64,000 nucleotides of DNA, taken from Acidobacteriota bacterium (lineage in GTDB: Bacteria; Acidobacteriota; Thermoanaerobaculia; Multivoradales; Multivoraceae). Made by a program: the position numbers and the translations under genes. Positions 1 to 11,097 of this stretch are shown here, piece by piece. The stretch lies in the NCBI GenBank assembly GCA_026707545.1, contig JAPOWR010000005.1, forward strand, positions 248,001 through 312,000, in the 5' to 3' direction. Numbering within the stretch: position 1 is the stretch's first letter; every line of letters starts with the position of its first letter. Under the pieces are notes generated by a model. It was not told the origin of the DNA and did not search any database. It worked only from the letters and a program-made list of their open reading frames with translations.

Positions 1-836
1 ACCGGGTCGGCAACGAGCGCTACCAGAGAGGCGACGATTTCGGATGGAAGCTCTATGTCGACAACTTCCTGGAGGACTGGGTGCCGCCGGAGTACGTCCC
101 CGGCACCGCCCGTTTCGAAAGGGGCCGGGAGAGAGTGGTGGAAGGCCGCGTCGTCCAGTTGATCGAAGCGACCTGGGAGGTGAGTGAGAACAACCTCATG
201 CGGAAGAGCTGGCCATGCCATGCGTCCATCAACGACGAGATTCTCTCGACGTACTCGCGGGGAGAGGGCGGGGCTTTCGAGCCTGCGGGGAACCTGTGCC
301 GAGTGAACTTTCCCATGCCGGACTACATGCCGTCTTCGATGTACTCCCTGAACTACGTCAGGATGGTCGATCGGGCCAGCAACTGGGGTGGCGCCAGGTT
401 CACCAGCGAGCCCGAGGACGAGGACCCTCAATGGATCCGGGTGCGGACGGCCAACCCGGACACGGAACCGCCCGAGCTCGACCTGAACAGGATGAGCGTC
501 GACGCGGAACCCACGAACCCTGAACAGCCGAACGGCGAGACGATCGTCAGGTTCACTTTTCGTGTGCGCGACAACATCTCGGGCTACATGAGTGGGGGGA
601 TCGTCCTCCGCGATCCGCAGGGGATAAGCCACTTCGTCTACGTGCGTTACGCGGATCGCCACCGCGTCTTTCCGCGGGGCGATCCCACGAAGTGGGAGGA
701 GCTCACGGTCGTGCATGTCCTGCCGCCCGGCTCGGCGCCGGGAACCTGGGGCGTTGCCAACATGCGGCTCGCAGACCGGGCCCACAACTTCGTGCATCAC
801 GACTTCACGGAAGTGATCCACTTCGAAGTGGACTGA
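1..836 (+). CDS. C-terminal part of a secreted metallopeptidase-associated protein (5' truncated by window edge)
   Basis: The frame is already open at base 3, so the gene starts outside the window; 277 residues are visible. They correspond in register to the last 277 residues of the next gene (constant offset of 3495 bases down to the stop codon), so this is the tail of a tandem paralogue. No catalytic motif lies in this part. The segment is rich in Tyr, Pro and acidic residues and looks like beta-sandwich modules of a secreted protein. The missing upstream part may carry the same peptidase module as the neighbour, but that cannot be seen here. The function of the tail is unknown. Confidence 0.8.
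   Translation, partial: RVGNERYQRGDDFGWKLYVDNFLEDWVPPEYVPGTARFERGRERVVEGRVVQLIEATWEVSENNLMRKSWPCHASINDEILSTYSRGEGGAFEPAGNLCRVNFPMPDYMPSSMYSLNYVRMVDRASNWGGARFTSEPEDEDPQWIRVRTANPDTEPPELDLNRMSVDAEPTNPEQPNGETIVRFTFRVRDNISGYMSGGIVLRDPQGISHFVYVRYADRHRVFPRGDPTKWEELTVVHVLPPGSAPGTWGVANMRLADRAHNFVHHDFTEVIHFEVD
818..831. repeat. 14-bp perfect palindrome at the end of the first tandem paralogue
   Basis: CCACTTCGAAGTGG is its own reverse complement and encodes the last residues before the stop codon. The same 14 bases recur at 4313-4326 at the end of the second paralogue, with the same bases after the stop. It probably reflects the duplication, although a hairpin at the mRNA 3' end is possible. Confidence 0.6.
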
Positions 837-852
837 GGCGACGGGTCGTCAG

Positions 853-3800
853 ATGGGCGCGAGCATGGAGCTGCAGGTCGCCCGGCTTGCCGGCTCCGTC
901 GTGTGTGTTCTGGCGTTGAACGGTCCAGCGGCGGGGGCCGTCCAGGGCGTGGGGGACTACACCGACTGCGTGCCGTCGACATCGCAGGTCACGTTCGAGC
1001 CCGGCTACGCGGTGAGCATGTGCTTCGAGTACGAGCGGGACGGCGGGCCGGCGCAAGCTGACGCGATCGATTTCGGGCTCGGTTCGCGCCAGTCGGGCCT
1101 GCTCTGGTTCTTCGATCCGGACAACGCCGAGGTGTTGATCAAGGTCCTGGACGGATGTGAGATGAACGGCCACCGCTGGGTGTTCGTGGCGCCGGTGACG
1201 ACGCTGGCGTTCAACCTCTCGGTCGAGGAGACAGCCACCGGGAAGAGGTGGGTGCACCGGAATCCGCGGGGCGGCGTGACCGCGGAGGCGAGGAGCGATC
1301 TGACCGCCTTTCCGTGCGGGCCGGCGGTGGCTTCATCGGCGTCCTTGACGTGGCCCGGCGCTTCCTTTGCGGCGGCGTTGCCGGGACCCATGGCGGACAT
1401 CCGGTACGCGGTCGCCGGTGCGACCGCGGATTGCGCGCCCCGGCCGGCGACGACCCTGGGCGGCGGCTTCACGGTCAGCATGTGCGTCGAACACGAGAGA
1501 GACGGCGAAGTGGTCGTGACGCAGGCGCGGGACTACGGCCTGAACTCCAGCCAGTCCGCCCTGCTGTACTTCTTCGAGCGCGACAACGCGGAGGTGCTGG
1601 TCAAGGTCCTGGACGGGTGCGCCGTCAACGGCCACCGCTGGGTATTCGCGGCACCGGTGACGACGCTCGGGTTCAACCTGTCGATCGAGCCGCCCGGCGG
1701 CGGCGCCGCCTGGACGCACACGAACAGCCTCGGCCGGACGGCTTCGGCGAGGAGCGACGCCGAGGCGTTCCCCTGTGGCGACGACGAGCAGCCGGGAGGC
1801 CCGAACTCCTTCACCGGTCAGGTCGTCGGCCATCGGGGCGCCCGGCCGGACGTCGAGGTGCTGCTGACCGCGAAGGGTGTTCTCCGGGTCGCGACTCCGG
1901 ACTCCTTCGGCCGTTTCCGGTTCGACGACCTCGCGGCCGGCCGTTACGCCGTCAAGGTCCACGCGGGCGGTCACCGCACGACGGCGGCTCGCATGGTCGA
2001 CATCCCGTACGACGGCCGTACCGAACCGTTCGACCTGACGCCGATTCCCACGGACCCGTTCGTCTTCCACTGGGAAGAGGACCAGAGCACGGCCGGCACC
2101 GAGTACTCGGCGGCCGTCAACCGGCCGCACGAGATCGAGTTCGAGGACGAGCCGGTCAGGGTGGCCGACAACTCGTCGGCGAACGTCCTGGCTCACGACT
2201 ACAACATGCTGCTGGTGGACTCCGACGAGGCTTCGTGGTCGCAGGAACACGCGTGGCGGCTGTTGACGACGATGCGTTCCATTCCGCAGGAGACGAGGGA
2301 CCCGTACCGAGCGCAGTCGCTGGTGGCTTCGCAGTGGCTGCTGACGCCGAGGTACCTGGAGGGCGACATCGAGGTGCGGACCGACCGGCCTTCTCCGGTG
2401 GTCCTGGTTTCGGAAGCCGCCTTCGTGAACGCGAATCCACGCGTGGCGACCGTGGACGGCAAACGGGGAATCTGGTTCTCGAAGCGGTTGCACCATGCCC
2501 TCGTGCGCTACGTGACGGACAACGGCCGCGACGTCGACGCCTACGAGAGGATCTTCGAGAAACGCTACGGCGTCACGACGGAGATACGCGACTACGCCTC
2601 CCTGACCTGGCCGACCGGCAACGAGGGCGCGGGCCGTTTCCAGCGTTTCCACCCGGAGGAGATCGTGACGCTGCTCAACATGCTCGAGGAGTTTCCGAGC
2701 GGCATGCGCAAGACGCAGGGTCTCACGCATCTCGTTCGGCGCCTCGACGGCACGCCTCATCCCCTGTACCCGGGAGCACCGGCCGTCGCCTGGCCGGACG
2801 CCGGCTACGTCGAGTTCATGGACACGGCGTTTCTTTCGTCCGACGTCGACCACATCCACCGCCTGGTGATTCACGAGAAGGCGCACTTTCTCTGGGCTCA
2901 CGTCTTCGACCAGCGGACCCGCGACGACTGGGCCCGGGTCGGCGGCTGGTACGAGGATCCACAGAGTCCGTCCGGCTGGTCCACCACGAAGACGACGGAG
3001 TTCGTCTCCGCCTACGCGCACCTGAAGAACCCGAGGACATGGCGGAAACGATCTCCTACTTCATCATCGAGCCGGACAAGCTCAGATCCCGGTCGGTCGC
3101 CAAGTACGAGTTCGTGCGAGACCGGATCATGCAGGGGAACCTGTATCTCTCCCGGATCCGGGAGGACCTGACGTTCCAGGTGTACAACCTGTTTCCGGAC
3201 TACGTGTTCCCCGGCAAGGTCCGCCGCGTCGACATCAGGGTGACGGGCGGAGCCAGGGAAGACAAGGAGTTCCGCATCGAGGTCGAGCTGCATGCGCTCG
3301 ACCGGGATCTCGAGGGCGCGAGCCACGCGCTAGTACGGGTAAGCAGCAGTATCGGTACGTTCTTCGATCTGTATCTCGATCCCGTGGACGGGAACGGCAG
3401 GAGAATCGAGCAGGGGACGGTTCTCGTGGGCACGAAGAAGCTGAACAGGCACAGCAAGGCGGGGTACTGGCGTCCGATCCAACTCAAGATCGTGGACAGG
3501 GCCGGCAACGAGCGCTTCCAGAGGGGCGACGATTTCGGGTGGAAGCTCTACGTCGACAACTTCCTCGAGGACTGGGTGCCGCCGGAGTACGTTCCCGGCA
3601 CCGCCCGTCTCGGAATGGGCCGCGAAAGAGTGGTGGAAGGCCGCGTCGTTCAGTCGATCGAGGCGACCTGGGAGGTGAGCGAGAACAACGCCATGAGGGA
3701 GAACGGGGCGTGCTATGCGTCAGTCAACGACGAGGTTCCCACGACGTATCGCCTGCAGGAGTTCGGCCACTTTCGGCCCGCCGAGAAGCTGTGCAGGGTG

Positions 3801-4331
3801 GTCTTCCTCATGCCTGACTACATGCCGTCTTCGAGGTACTCCCTGAACTACATCAACATGGCCGATCAGGGCGGCAATTGGAATGGAGCCAGGTTTACCG
3901 AGGAAGCGAGGGATGAGAAGCCTCAACGAATCCGGGTCCGTACTTCCAACCCGGACATCGAACCGCCCGAACTCGACCTGAACAGGATGCGGGTCGACGC
4001 GGAACCCACGAACCCTGAACAGCCGAACGGCGAAACGATCGTGAGGTTGAGTATTCGCATCCGCGACAACATCTCGGGCTACACGCAAGCATCGATCCGC
4101 TTTCTCGATCCGCAGGGGATCACCCACCACGTCTGGGCGTATGACGACGAGAGAGACCTCGTCTTTGGGCTCAACGATCCCACCAGGTGGAAGGAGCACA
4201 CGATCGTGCATGTCCTGCCGCCCGGCTCGGCGCCGGGAACCTGGGGCGTTTCCAACATGGCGCTCTACGACAGGGCACGCAACCTCGTTCACCACGACTT
4301 CACGGAAGTGATCCACTTCGAAGTGGACTGA
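853..4331 (+). CDS. Secreted modular zinc metallopeptidase-like protein, interrupted by a single-base frameshift near 3030
   Basis: The N-terminus has a hydrophobic signal sequence (about residues 5-30; ATG at 865 is an alternative start). Two tandem repeats of about 120 residues follow (about 33-155 and 182-307), sharing the motifs VKVLDGC and NGHRWVF. Next come a carboxypeptidase-regulatory-like domain (about 319-395) and a peptidase domain with HEKAH (His674, Glu675, His678) and a possible third zinc ligand Glu716 in TTEFVSAYA. At AAC-CCG (3028-3033) the frame shifts by one; restoring one C gives 1160 codons including stop and continues as NPEDMAE. The C-terminal 277 residues duplicate the upstream gene. 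It is probably an exported gluzincin-type protease; the substrate is unknown. The frameshift may be a real mutation or a homopolymer sequencing error. Confidence 0.75.
4313..4326. repeat. 14-bp perfect palindrome at the end of the second tandem paralogue
   Basis: This is the second copy of CCACTTCGAAGTGG, 3495 bases after the first. It lies just before the TGA at 4329-4331, and the following GGCGACGGGTCG is shared too, so the duplicated unit runs past the stop codon. Confidence 0.6.
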
Positions 4332-4349
4332 GGCGACGGGTCGGGTTAG

Positions 4350-6693
4350 TCAGACCTCGCCCGGTTTGGGCATCCGGTAGCCGACGCCGCGCTCGTTGAA
4401 GATGTAGGTCGGGTCGCTCGAGTCGTCGCCGAGCTTGGTCCGCAGCTTCTTGACGAAGGCCCGGACGAGTTGCGGCTGGGCGTAGCCCCGGCCGCCCCAC
4501 ACCCGGCGCAGCAGGGCTTCGTAGGTCGTCACGTGCCCGGCGTTCACGGAGAGGACCCGCAGCAGTTCGTACTCGGTGGCGGTCAGCCGCACGGGAACTC
4601 CGTCGACCGTCACGCGGCGGCGGGCGCGGTCGATGGACAGGTTGCCGAGCACGAAGGGACCGGGCTCGAGCCGCTTGCGGAGCGCGACCCCCACTCTCGC
4701 GGTGAGCTCCGTCGGGGAGAACGGCTTGACGATGTAGTCCTCGGCGCCGGCCTCCAGGGCTCTCGCCACCGTCTCGTCCCGGCCGTAGGCGGAGATGAAG
4801 ATGACGGGCACGTCGGCCAGTTCCGGCAGGCGCTGCAGCAGTTCGATGCCGTCCGTTCCGGGCAGGACGAGGTCGAGCAGGACGAGGTCCGGCCGTTCCG
4901 TCCTGAGGAGACGGGGCAGTTCACGCGCGTCGCCGGTGACGATCGGTGCGTAGCCTCGGGAGGCGAGCGCGTCCCGGGCGAAGCGGAGCGCCTGAGGGTC
5001 GTCGTCCAGCACGAGCACGCGCGGTCGGACGCCTCCGCGCCGGGCCCCTTCGGAGGTGGCCGCGGCGAGGGCTTCGGACGCCTCGCCGTCGGCCGGCTCT
5101 TCCACCGCGGGGATCGTGAACCTGATCCGGGTTCCCTGACCCTGGCCGCCGCTCTGGGCGGAGATGCGGCCGCCATGGGCCTCCACGAGCCCCCTTGCAG
5201 ATCGCCAGACCCAGGCCCGCGCCCAGGCTCCCTTCCCCGCCGACCACGCCCGCGTGCTTGCTGAACAGGTGCGGCAGCAGGTGCGGGGGAACGCCGCTTC
5301 CCGCGTCCGCGACGATGACGGCGACGTGGTGTCCGTCCAGAGCCGCCTCGACCCGGATGGGCGACGACTCGGGAGAGTGCCTGGCCGCGTTCGACAGCAG
5401 GTTGTTCAGCACCTGGACGATGCGCCGCGCGTCCGCCATGACGCGCGGCAGGTCCCGCGGCAGGTCGAGGCGTACCGCGTGCCGCCCGCCGCCGCTCGCG
5501 AACGCGCTCCTTGCCCGTTCGACGAGGACGGTCAGGTCGACGGGCTGGGGCGCGACGGACAGCGTGCCGGACTCGAGGCGGCCCACGTCGAGCAGGTCGC
5601 CGATCAGGCCCCGCATGTGGTCGGCCTGGTCCTCGACGATCCGGAAGAACTGCACCATCTCCGACCGGTCGAGCTCCTCGGAGGCGCCCAGCACCGTGGC
5701 CGCCGAACCCTTGATCGAGGTCAGGGGGGCGCGGAGCTCGTGGCTCACCATGCTCAGGAACTCGGTCCTCAGCCGCTCGATCTCGTCGAGGTGCGCGAGA
5801 TCCTGCATGGTGACGACCATGGACTCGGGCTCCCCTTCGGCGGAGCGGATCGTCGTGGCGTTGACGAGGGCCCTGACGCCGCGGCCGTCGGCGACCGAGA
5901 GCACGACCTCCTCGGCGCGCAGCGCGGGCGCGTCGTGGATCAGGCGGGACATCGGGACTTCGCGGCCGTCGGCGAACCGGCAGACGAGGATCTCGATCAG
6001 TTCCTCCGGGGGCCTCCCGGGTGGGGCCAGGTTCTCCACCAGTCGCCTCGCCTCCCGGTTGAAGGTGGTGGGAGCGCCGGTGGAGAAATCGAAGACGACG
6101 ACGCCCACCGGCGACGTCTCGACCAGCGCCTCCACGCTGGCGCGCGACCGCTGTTCGTTGCGATGGGTGCGGGCGTTGGCGATGGCCGTCGCCGCCTGCG
6201 ACGCGAACAGCACCAGCACGTCCTCGTCCTCGTCCGAGAACTCGAGTCCGCCCCGCTTTCCGCCGAGGAAGAAGCTGCCAAGGTACGTGCCCCGGTGGCG
6301 CATCGGCGTTCCCTGGAAGGTCTTCGCCGGCATGAGATCGGCGGAGAAGCCGAGCGAACGGATGTAGCTCGGCAGGTCCGCCAGGCGGAGCGGCGAGGAC
6401 AGGTCGCGCAGGTGGTCGAAGAGCTGCGGTCCCTCCGGTAGCCAACCCTCCATCTGGCGGTGCTGCTCGGGAGTGAAGCCGGCGGAGACGAAGTCGCGGG
6501 GCGTTCCGGCGTCGTCGATCGTCGTGATGACGCCGTAGCGGGCGTTCGTGAGCTCGCAGGCGCTGTCGACGATCTCCTGAAGGACGGTGGCTTCGTCGAG
6601 GCTCGCCGTGACCCGCAGCGCGGCGGCGCTGAGCCTGGACGTCCGGTCGCGGAGCGCCGCGATCTCGCGATTGTGCTCGTCCGGTACGGGCAT
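4350..6693 (-). CDS. Histidine kinase fused to winged-helix response regulator, with a one-base frameshift near 5195
   Basis: The kinase part has GAF-like (about 15-165), PAS-like (about 178-295), HisKA (His318 in SMVSHELRAP) and HATPase (NNLLSNAARHS, GLGLAICKG) domains. At a run of five Gs (minus strand, about 5191-5195) the frame breaks in the last kinase box; removing one G gives exactly 781 codons and continues as GLVEAHGGR. After it come a receiver domain (VLVLDDDP; phospho-acceptor Asp in LLDLVLPG; YIVKPF) and an OmpR-type winged helix ending RGVGYRMP. No membrane segment is seen, so it is probably a cytoplasmic sensor acting on its own DNA-binding domain. ATG 6693 is chosen; GTG 6699 is possible. 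If the frameshift is real, the product ends as a truncated kinase with a scrambled tail. Confidence 0.8.
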
Positions 6694-6792
6694 GTTCACG
6701 GAGGTTAACGAACCCGGTCACGAAATGAACGGGAAGTTCACCTTACTTGTCTAGGCTGCCGGTGGTTGTTGACTTTCCTGGGAGGAGTGCCG

Positions 6793-8037
6793 ATGCGGAC
6801 ACTCTCCGTCGTGAGTTTCCCACTGCTCGTACTGCTGCTCGTCGGCGCGCCGGCGGCCGCGGGCGACGTCACGTTCAGTCGCGACGTGGCGCCGATCCTC
6901 AACCGGCACTGCGTGGGTTGTCATCGAGCCGGCGAGATCGCGCCGATGTCGCTGGCCACGTACCGGGAGGCGCGGCCCTGGGCGCGGTCGATCCAGCGCG
7001 CCGTGACGAGCGGCGCGATGCCGCCCTGGTTCGCGGCGCCTGCCGTGGGCGAATGGGCGAACGACCCGACGCTCTCCGAGGAGGAGATCGGAACGATCGT
7101 CGCCTGGGTCGAACGGGGCGCGCCGCCCGGGGATCCGAAGCTCATGCCCGAGCCGCCCGAGTTCACGGAAGGCTGGCAGCTCGGCGAACCGGACTACGTG
7201 ATCGAACTGCCGGAGGTCACCGTACCGGCCGATGGTCCCGACCTGTTCCTGAACCAGTTCGTGACGCTCGACATCCCGGAGCGCCGCTGGATTCGCGCGG
7301 TCGAGTTCCGGCCAGGCGCGCCCCGGGTGAACCACCACCAGCTCGCCTTCAAGGCGGACTTCACGGGCATGGTGGAGGACGGCGTGCCTCTTACGCCCCA
7401 GGGAGCGTTGCGGGCGAGCGGCTCGGTCGACGGCCGTGGCTACTTCAACGTGCTGGCGATGTGGGGCGCCGGGACCGCGCCAACCGAGTTCCCGGAGGGC
7501 GCCGGGCGCTGGATCGAACCGGGCGCCGTCGTCGTCATGAACCAGCACTACCACCCGAACGGCGAAGAGCAGACCGACCGGACGCTCATCGGCCTCCACT
7601 TCGGCGAAGGCGAGCTGCGCTCGGAGATCCAGGCCGTGATCGCCGGCGAGATGGAGTTCCTGATTCCGGCGGGCGTGCCCGACCACCGGGTCGAGTACCG
7701 GCACGAAATCGCGCGCGACTCGATGATCGTCTCCTACCTGCCGCACATGCACCTGCGGGGGAAGCGGATGTCGTACACGGCGCGCTACGCGGACGGCGAC
7801 TCGGAGCTGCTCCTGCATGTGCCCGAGTACGATTTCAACTGGCAGCTCTTCTACTACCCGGAGAAGCCGAAGCTCGTGCCGGCGGGGACCGTCATCGAGA
7901 TCGTCGCCGTCTACGACAACTCCGAGGCGAATCCCAACAACCCGGATCCGACCCGCGATGTCGGCTTCGGGCTTCAGTCGACGGACGAGATGATGTTCGG
8001 CTTCTTCGAGCTGGTCGAAGTGGACGGCGGGCCGTAG
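6793..8037 (+). CDS. c-type cytochrome with copper type II ascorbate-dependent monooxygenase-like domain
   Basis: The 414-residue precursor has a signal peptide (about 1-24), then one haem c site, CVGCH (Cys40, Cys43, His44), in a short cytochrome domain. The rest carries paired histidines in the order NHH, QHYH and PHMH, the pattern of copper sites in the PHM/DBM monooxygenase fold. The protein should act in the periplasm as an electron-transferring oxidoreductase; the substrate is unknown. The start is fixed by GGAGGAG five bases before ATG 6793. The haem would be attached by a Ccm system such as the one at 48508-54598. It is transcribed away from the kinase gene. Confidence 0.75.
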   Translation: MRTLSVVSFPLLVLLLVGAPAAAGDVTFSRDVAPILNRHCVGCHRAGEIAPMSLATYREARPWARSIQRAVTSGAMPPWFAAPAVGEWANDPTLSEEEIGTIVAWVERGAPPGDPKLMPEPPEFTEGWQLGEPDYVIELPEVTVPADGPDLFLNQFVTLDIPERRWIRAVEFRPGAPRVNHHQLAFKADFTGMVEDGVPLTPQGALRASGSVDGRGYFNVLAMWGAGTAPTEFPEGAGRWIEPGAVVVMNQHYHPNGEEQTDRTLIGLHFGEGELRSEIQAVIAGEMEFLIPAGVPDHRVEYRHEIARDSMIVSYLPHMHLRGKRMSYTARYADGDSELLLHVPEYDFNWQLFYYPEKPKLVPAGTVIEIVAVYDNSEANPNNPDPTRDVGFGLQSTDEMMFGFFELVEVDGGP

Positions 8038-8402
8038 AGGGGCAACGAGCGCTGCCGGTTGCCGCAAGACCGACGCGCTCTCTACGGCCCGCCGATTCAC
8101 CGGGCCTCGGCATGGTCCGGCCGCTGCAAAGGGGGCCGGCGCGTGATCTCGGCCGCTAGTCCCGCCGAGTCACTCGCGAGGCAGGCCGGTGAGCGTGGCG
8201 CGGACCCGCTGATTCAGCCAGGCGCGGATACGGCGCCACAGGCCGATGAGTCGGTCAAGCAGGTCCGGCTTCACTTACACCGCCTTCCTCTATGGGACGA
8301 TGACGCGGCAGCCAGGCTCCGACCGAACCTGGCTGAGGGAGTACGAGCGTCGTTCGTCTAGAGTGTAGCTGCCCGCAGCCCGCTGCCGGAAAGGAGGCAC
8401 GC
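8038..8402. other. 365-bp intergenic region before the hydantoinase gene
   Basis: No convincing plus-strand gene is visible. It holds a perfect 7-bp hairpin (AGCCAGG at 8310-8316 with CCTGGCT at 8328-8334) about 70 bases before the hydantoinase start, and a possible 34-residue minus-strand gene at 8170-8274. The hydantoinase ribosome binding site (AAAGGAGG) closes the region. Confidence 0.5.
8170..8274 (-). CDS. Possible small protein of 34 residues (hypothetical)
   Basis: A GTG start follows AGGAAGG by eight bases. The predicted peptide begins MKPDLLDRLIGLWRRI, is basic, and would form an amphipathic helix with Trp and Arg on one face; it ends GLPRE. It was found only by reading the gap, and 34-codon frames are common in GC-rich DNA. 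The good ribosome binding site is the main support. Function unknown. Confidence 0.25.
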   Translation of the reverse strand: MKPDLLDRLIGLWRRIRAWLNQRVRATLTGLPRE

Positions 8403-9797
<1,395 letters not shown>

Positions 9798-9817
9798 CCT
9801 TCGGCGGCCCCCGGAAT

Positions 9818-9842
9818 GCCGGCCGGAAGGCCGGCGCACCCA
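9818..9842 (+). repeat. RGAA-loop hairpin repeat, copy A
   Basis: GCCGGCC, loop GGAA, GGCCGGC, then tail GCACCCA, lying between the hydantoinase and amidohydrolase genes. It is one of four copies in the window with the same 7-bp stem length, RGAA loop and identical tail (others at 29211, 29341 and 49969). It lies just before the ribosome binding site of the next gene and could influence its translation. Confidence 0.7.
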
Positions 9843-9854
9843 CGGAGAAGCGAT

Positions 9855-10736
9855 ATGAGCAGAATGTTGAAGTCCGGTCTGATCCAGATGTCGCTGCCGG
9901 CGGGCACCTGCGGCGACGGCGCGTCGGCCGAGGAGGTCGCCGCGACCGTCGAGGCGATGACGGCCAAGCACATTCCCTACATCGAAGAGGCGGGCCGCCA
10001 GGGCGTCCAGGTTCTCTGCCTGCAGGAGGTGTTCAACACGCCGTACTTCTGCCCCGGCCAGGACTCGAGCTGGTTCGCGGCCGCGGAGCCGGTGCCCGGA
10101 CCGGCGACGGAGCGGATGGCGGAGTACGCGCGGCGCTTCGGCATGGTGATCGTCGTGCCGGTCTACGAGCGGGAGACCGCCGGGATCCTCTACAACACGG
10201 CCGCCGTCATCGACGCCGACGGCAGCTACCTCGGCAAGTACCGCAAGACCCACATCCCGCAGGTGGCCGGCTTCTGGGAGAAGTACTTCTTCCGCCCGGG
10301 CAACCTCGGTTACCCGGTGTTCGACACCGCCTTCGGCCGGATCGGCGTGTACATCTGCTACGACCGCCACTTCCCCGAGGGCGCGCGGGCCCTGGGCCTC
10401 GCCGGCGCCGAGATCGTCTACAACCCGTCGGCCACCGTCGCCGGCCTCTCCGACCACCTGTGGACGATCGAGCAGCCGGCCCACGCGGTCGCGAACGGCT
10501 ACTTCATGGGCTGCATCAACCGCGTCGGCACCGAGAAGCCGTGGGACCTGGGTTCCTTCTACGGCAGCAGCTACTTCGTCAGCCCGAGGGGCGAGATCAT
10601 CGCCCAGGCGTCGAAGGACCGGGACGAACTCCTGGTGGCGGACCTGGACCTCGGGATGATCGACGAGGTGCGCTCGGTGTGGCAGTTCTACCGCGATAGA
10701 AGGCCCGAGGCGTACGACGGGCTCGTCGAGCCGTAG
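9855..10736 (+). CDS. Nitrilase-family N-carbamoyl amidohydrolase (beta-ureidopropionase-like)
   Basis: This 293-residue protein has the nitrilase catalytic triad: Glu58 in CLQEVFN, Lys131 in YRKTHIP and Cys168 in YICYDRHFP. Such enzymes hydrolyse N-carbamoyl-beta-alanine (or N-carbamoyl putrescine) to the amine, CO2 and ammonia. Its position 57 bp after a hydantoinase, in the same direction, favours the pyrimidine-catabolic reading, converting the hydantoinase product. ATG 9855 is chosen because GGAGAAG precedes it; an upstream in-frame ATG would translate the hairpin repeat. Close relatives include N-carbamoylputrescine amidases, so the exact substrate is uncertain. Confidence 0.88.
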   Translation: MSRMLKSGLIQMSLPAGTCGDGASAEEVAATVEAMTAKHIPYIEEAGRQGVQVLCLQEVFNTPYFCPGQDSSWFAAAEPVPGPATERMAEYARRFGMVIVVPVYERETAGILYNTAAVIDADGSYLGKYRKTHIPQVAGFWEKYFFRPGNLGYPVFDTAFGRIGVYICYDRHFPEGARALGLAGAEIVYNPSATVAGLSDHLWTIEQPAHAVANGYFMGCINRVGTEKPWDLGSFYGSSYFVSPRGEIIAQASKDRDELLVADLDLGMIDEVRSVWQFYRDRRPEAYDGLVEP

Positions 10737-10765
10737 CTCGAGCGCGAAAGCCGCTCGGGTCGAGT

Positions 10766-10782
10766 CCGGAACCAGGTTCCGG
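10766..10782 (+). terminator. Perfect 8-bp hairpin after the amidohydrolase gene
   Basis: CCGGAACC, one base, then GGTTCCGG, starting 30 bases after the stop codon and flanked by a second pairing segment (TCGAG/CTCGA). There is no T-run, so intrinsic termination is only possible; it may instead protect the mRNA end. Confidence 0.4.
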
Positions 10783-10861
10783 GGCCTCGATTCCGTCTAG
10801 GTCACCAGGGACGGGCCATGTCACGTTACGATCATCACATAGGTGAGAGGCGGGGATTGCG

Positions 10862-11077
10862 ATGAAGGAAGCCGACGTCACGATCGACAACATCGGGCGC
10901 GTCGTCGCCGACCTGAACACCGAGATCTGCGAACTGCGGGAATGGCGCATCCGCGTCGACGAACAGACCAAGCATGTCGCCATGAAGGAGGACTTGGCCA
11001 ACCTGCGAGTCTGGATGATGGCCACCACCCTCACGGTCGGCGGCCTGATTGTCGCTGCGATCAAGCTCATTCCTTGA
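10862..11077 (+). CDS. Small tail-anchored coiled-coil membrane protein (hypothetical)
   Basis: The 71-residue product begins MKEADVTIDN, has a heptad-like polar region (about 10-48) and one C-terminal membrane segment (about 51-68, MMATTLTVGGLIVAAI). The layout resembles holin-like or haemolysin XhlA-type small proteins, but homology is not certain. GAGAGGCGGGG lies shortly before the ATG. The next gene, 20 bp downstream, also starts with a coiled coil, so the two may interact at the inner membrane. Confidence 0.6.
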   Translation: MKEADVTIDNIGRVVADLNTEICELREWRIRVDEQTKHVAMKEDLANLRVWMMATTLTVGGLIVAAIKLIP

Positions 11078-11097
11078 CTGAGAAGCGACGACCGAAC

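Noticed and set aside
1333..3021. 562-codon minus-strand open frame
   Set aside because: Arg/Val/His-rich, no family pattern, and opposite to the metallopeptidase gene.
3020..3045. Programmed -1 frameshift in the peptidase gene
   Set aside because: No slippery heptamer (X XXY YYZ) or downstream pseudoknot was recognised; a homopolymer indel is simpler.
8059..8361. 100-codon plus-strand frame in the gap before the hydantoinase
   Set aside because: No ribosome binding site, no family pattern, and atypical composition.
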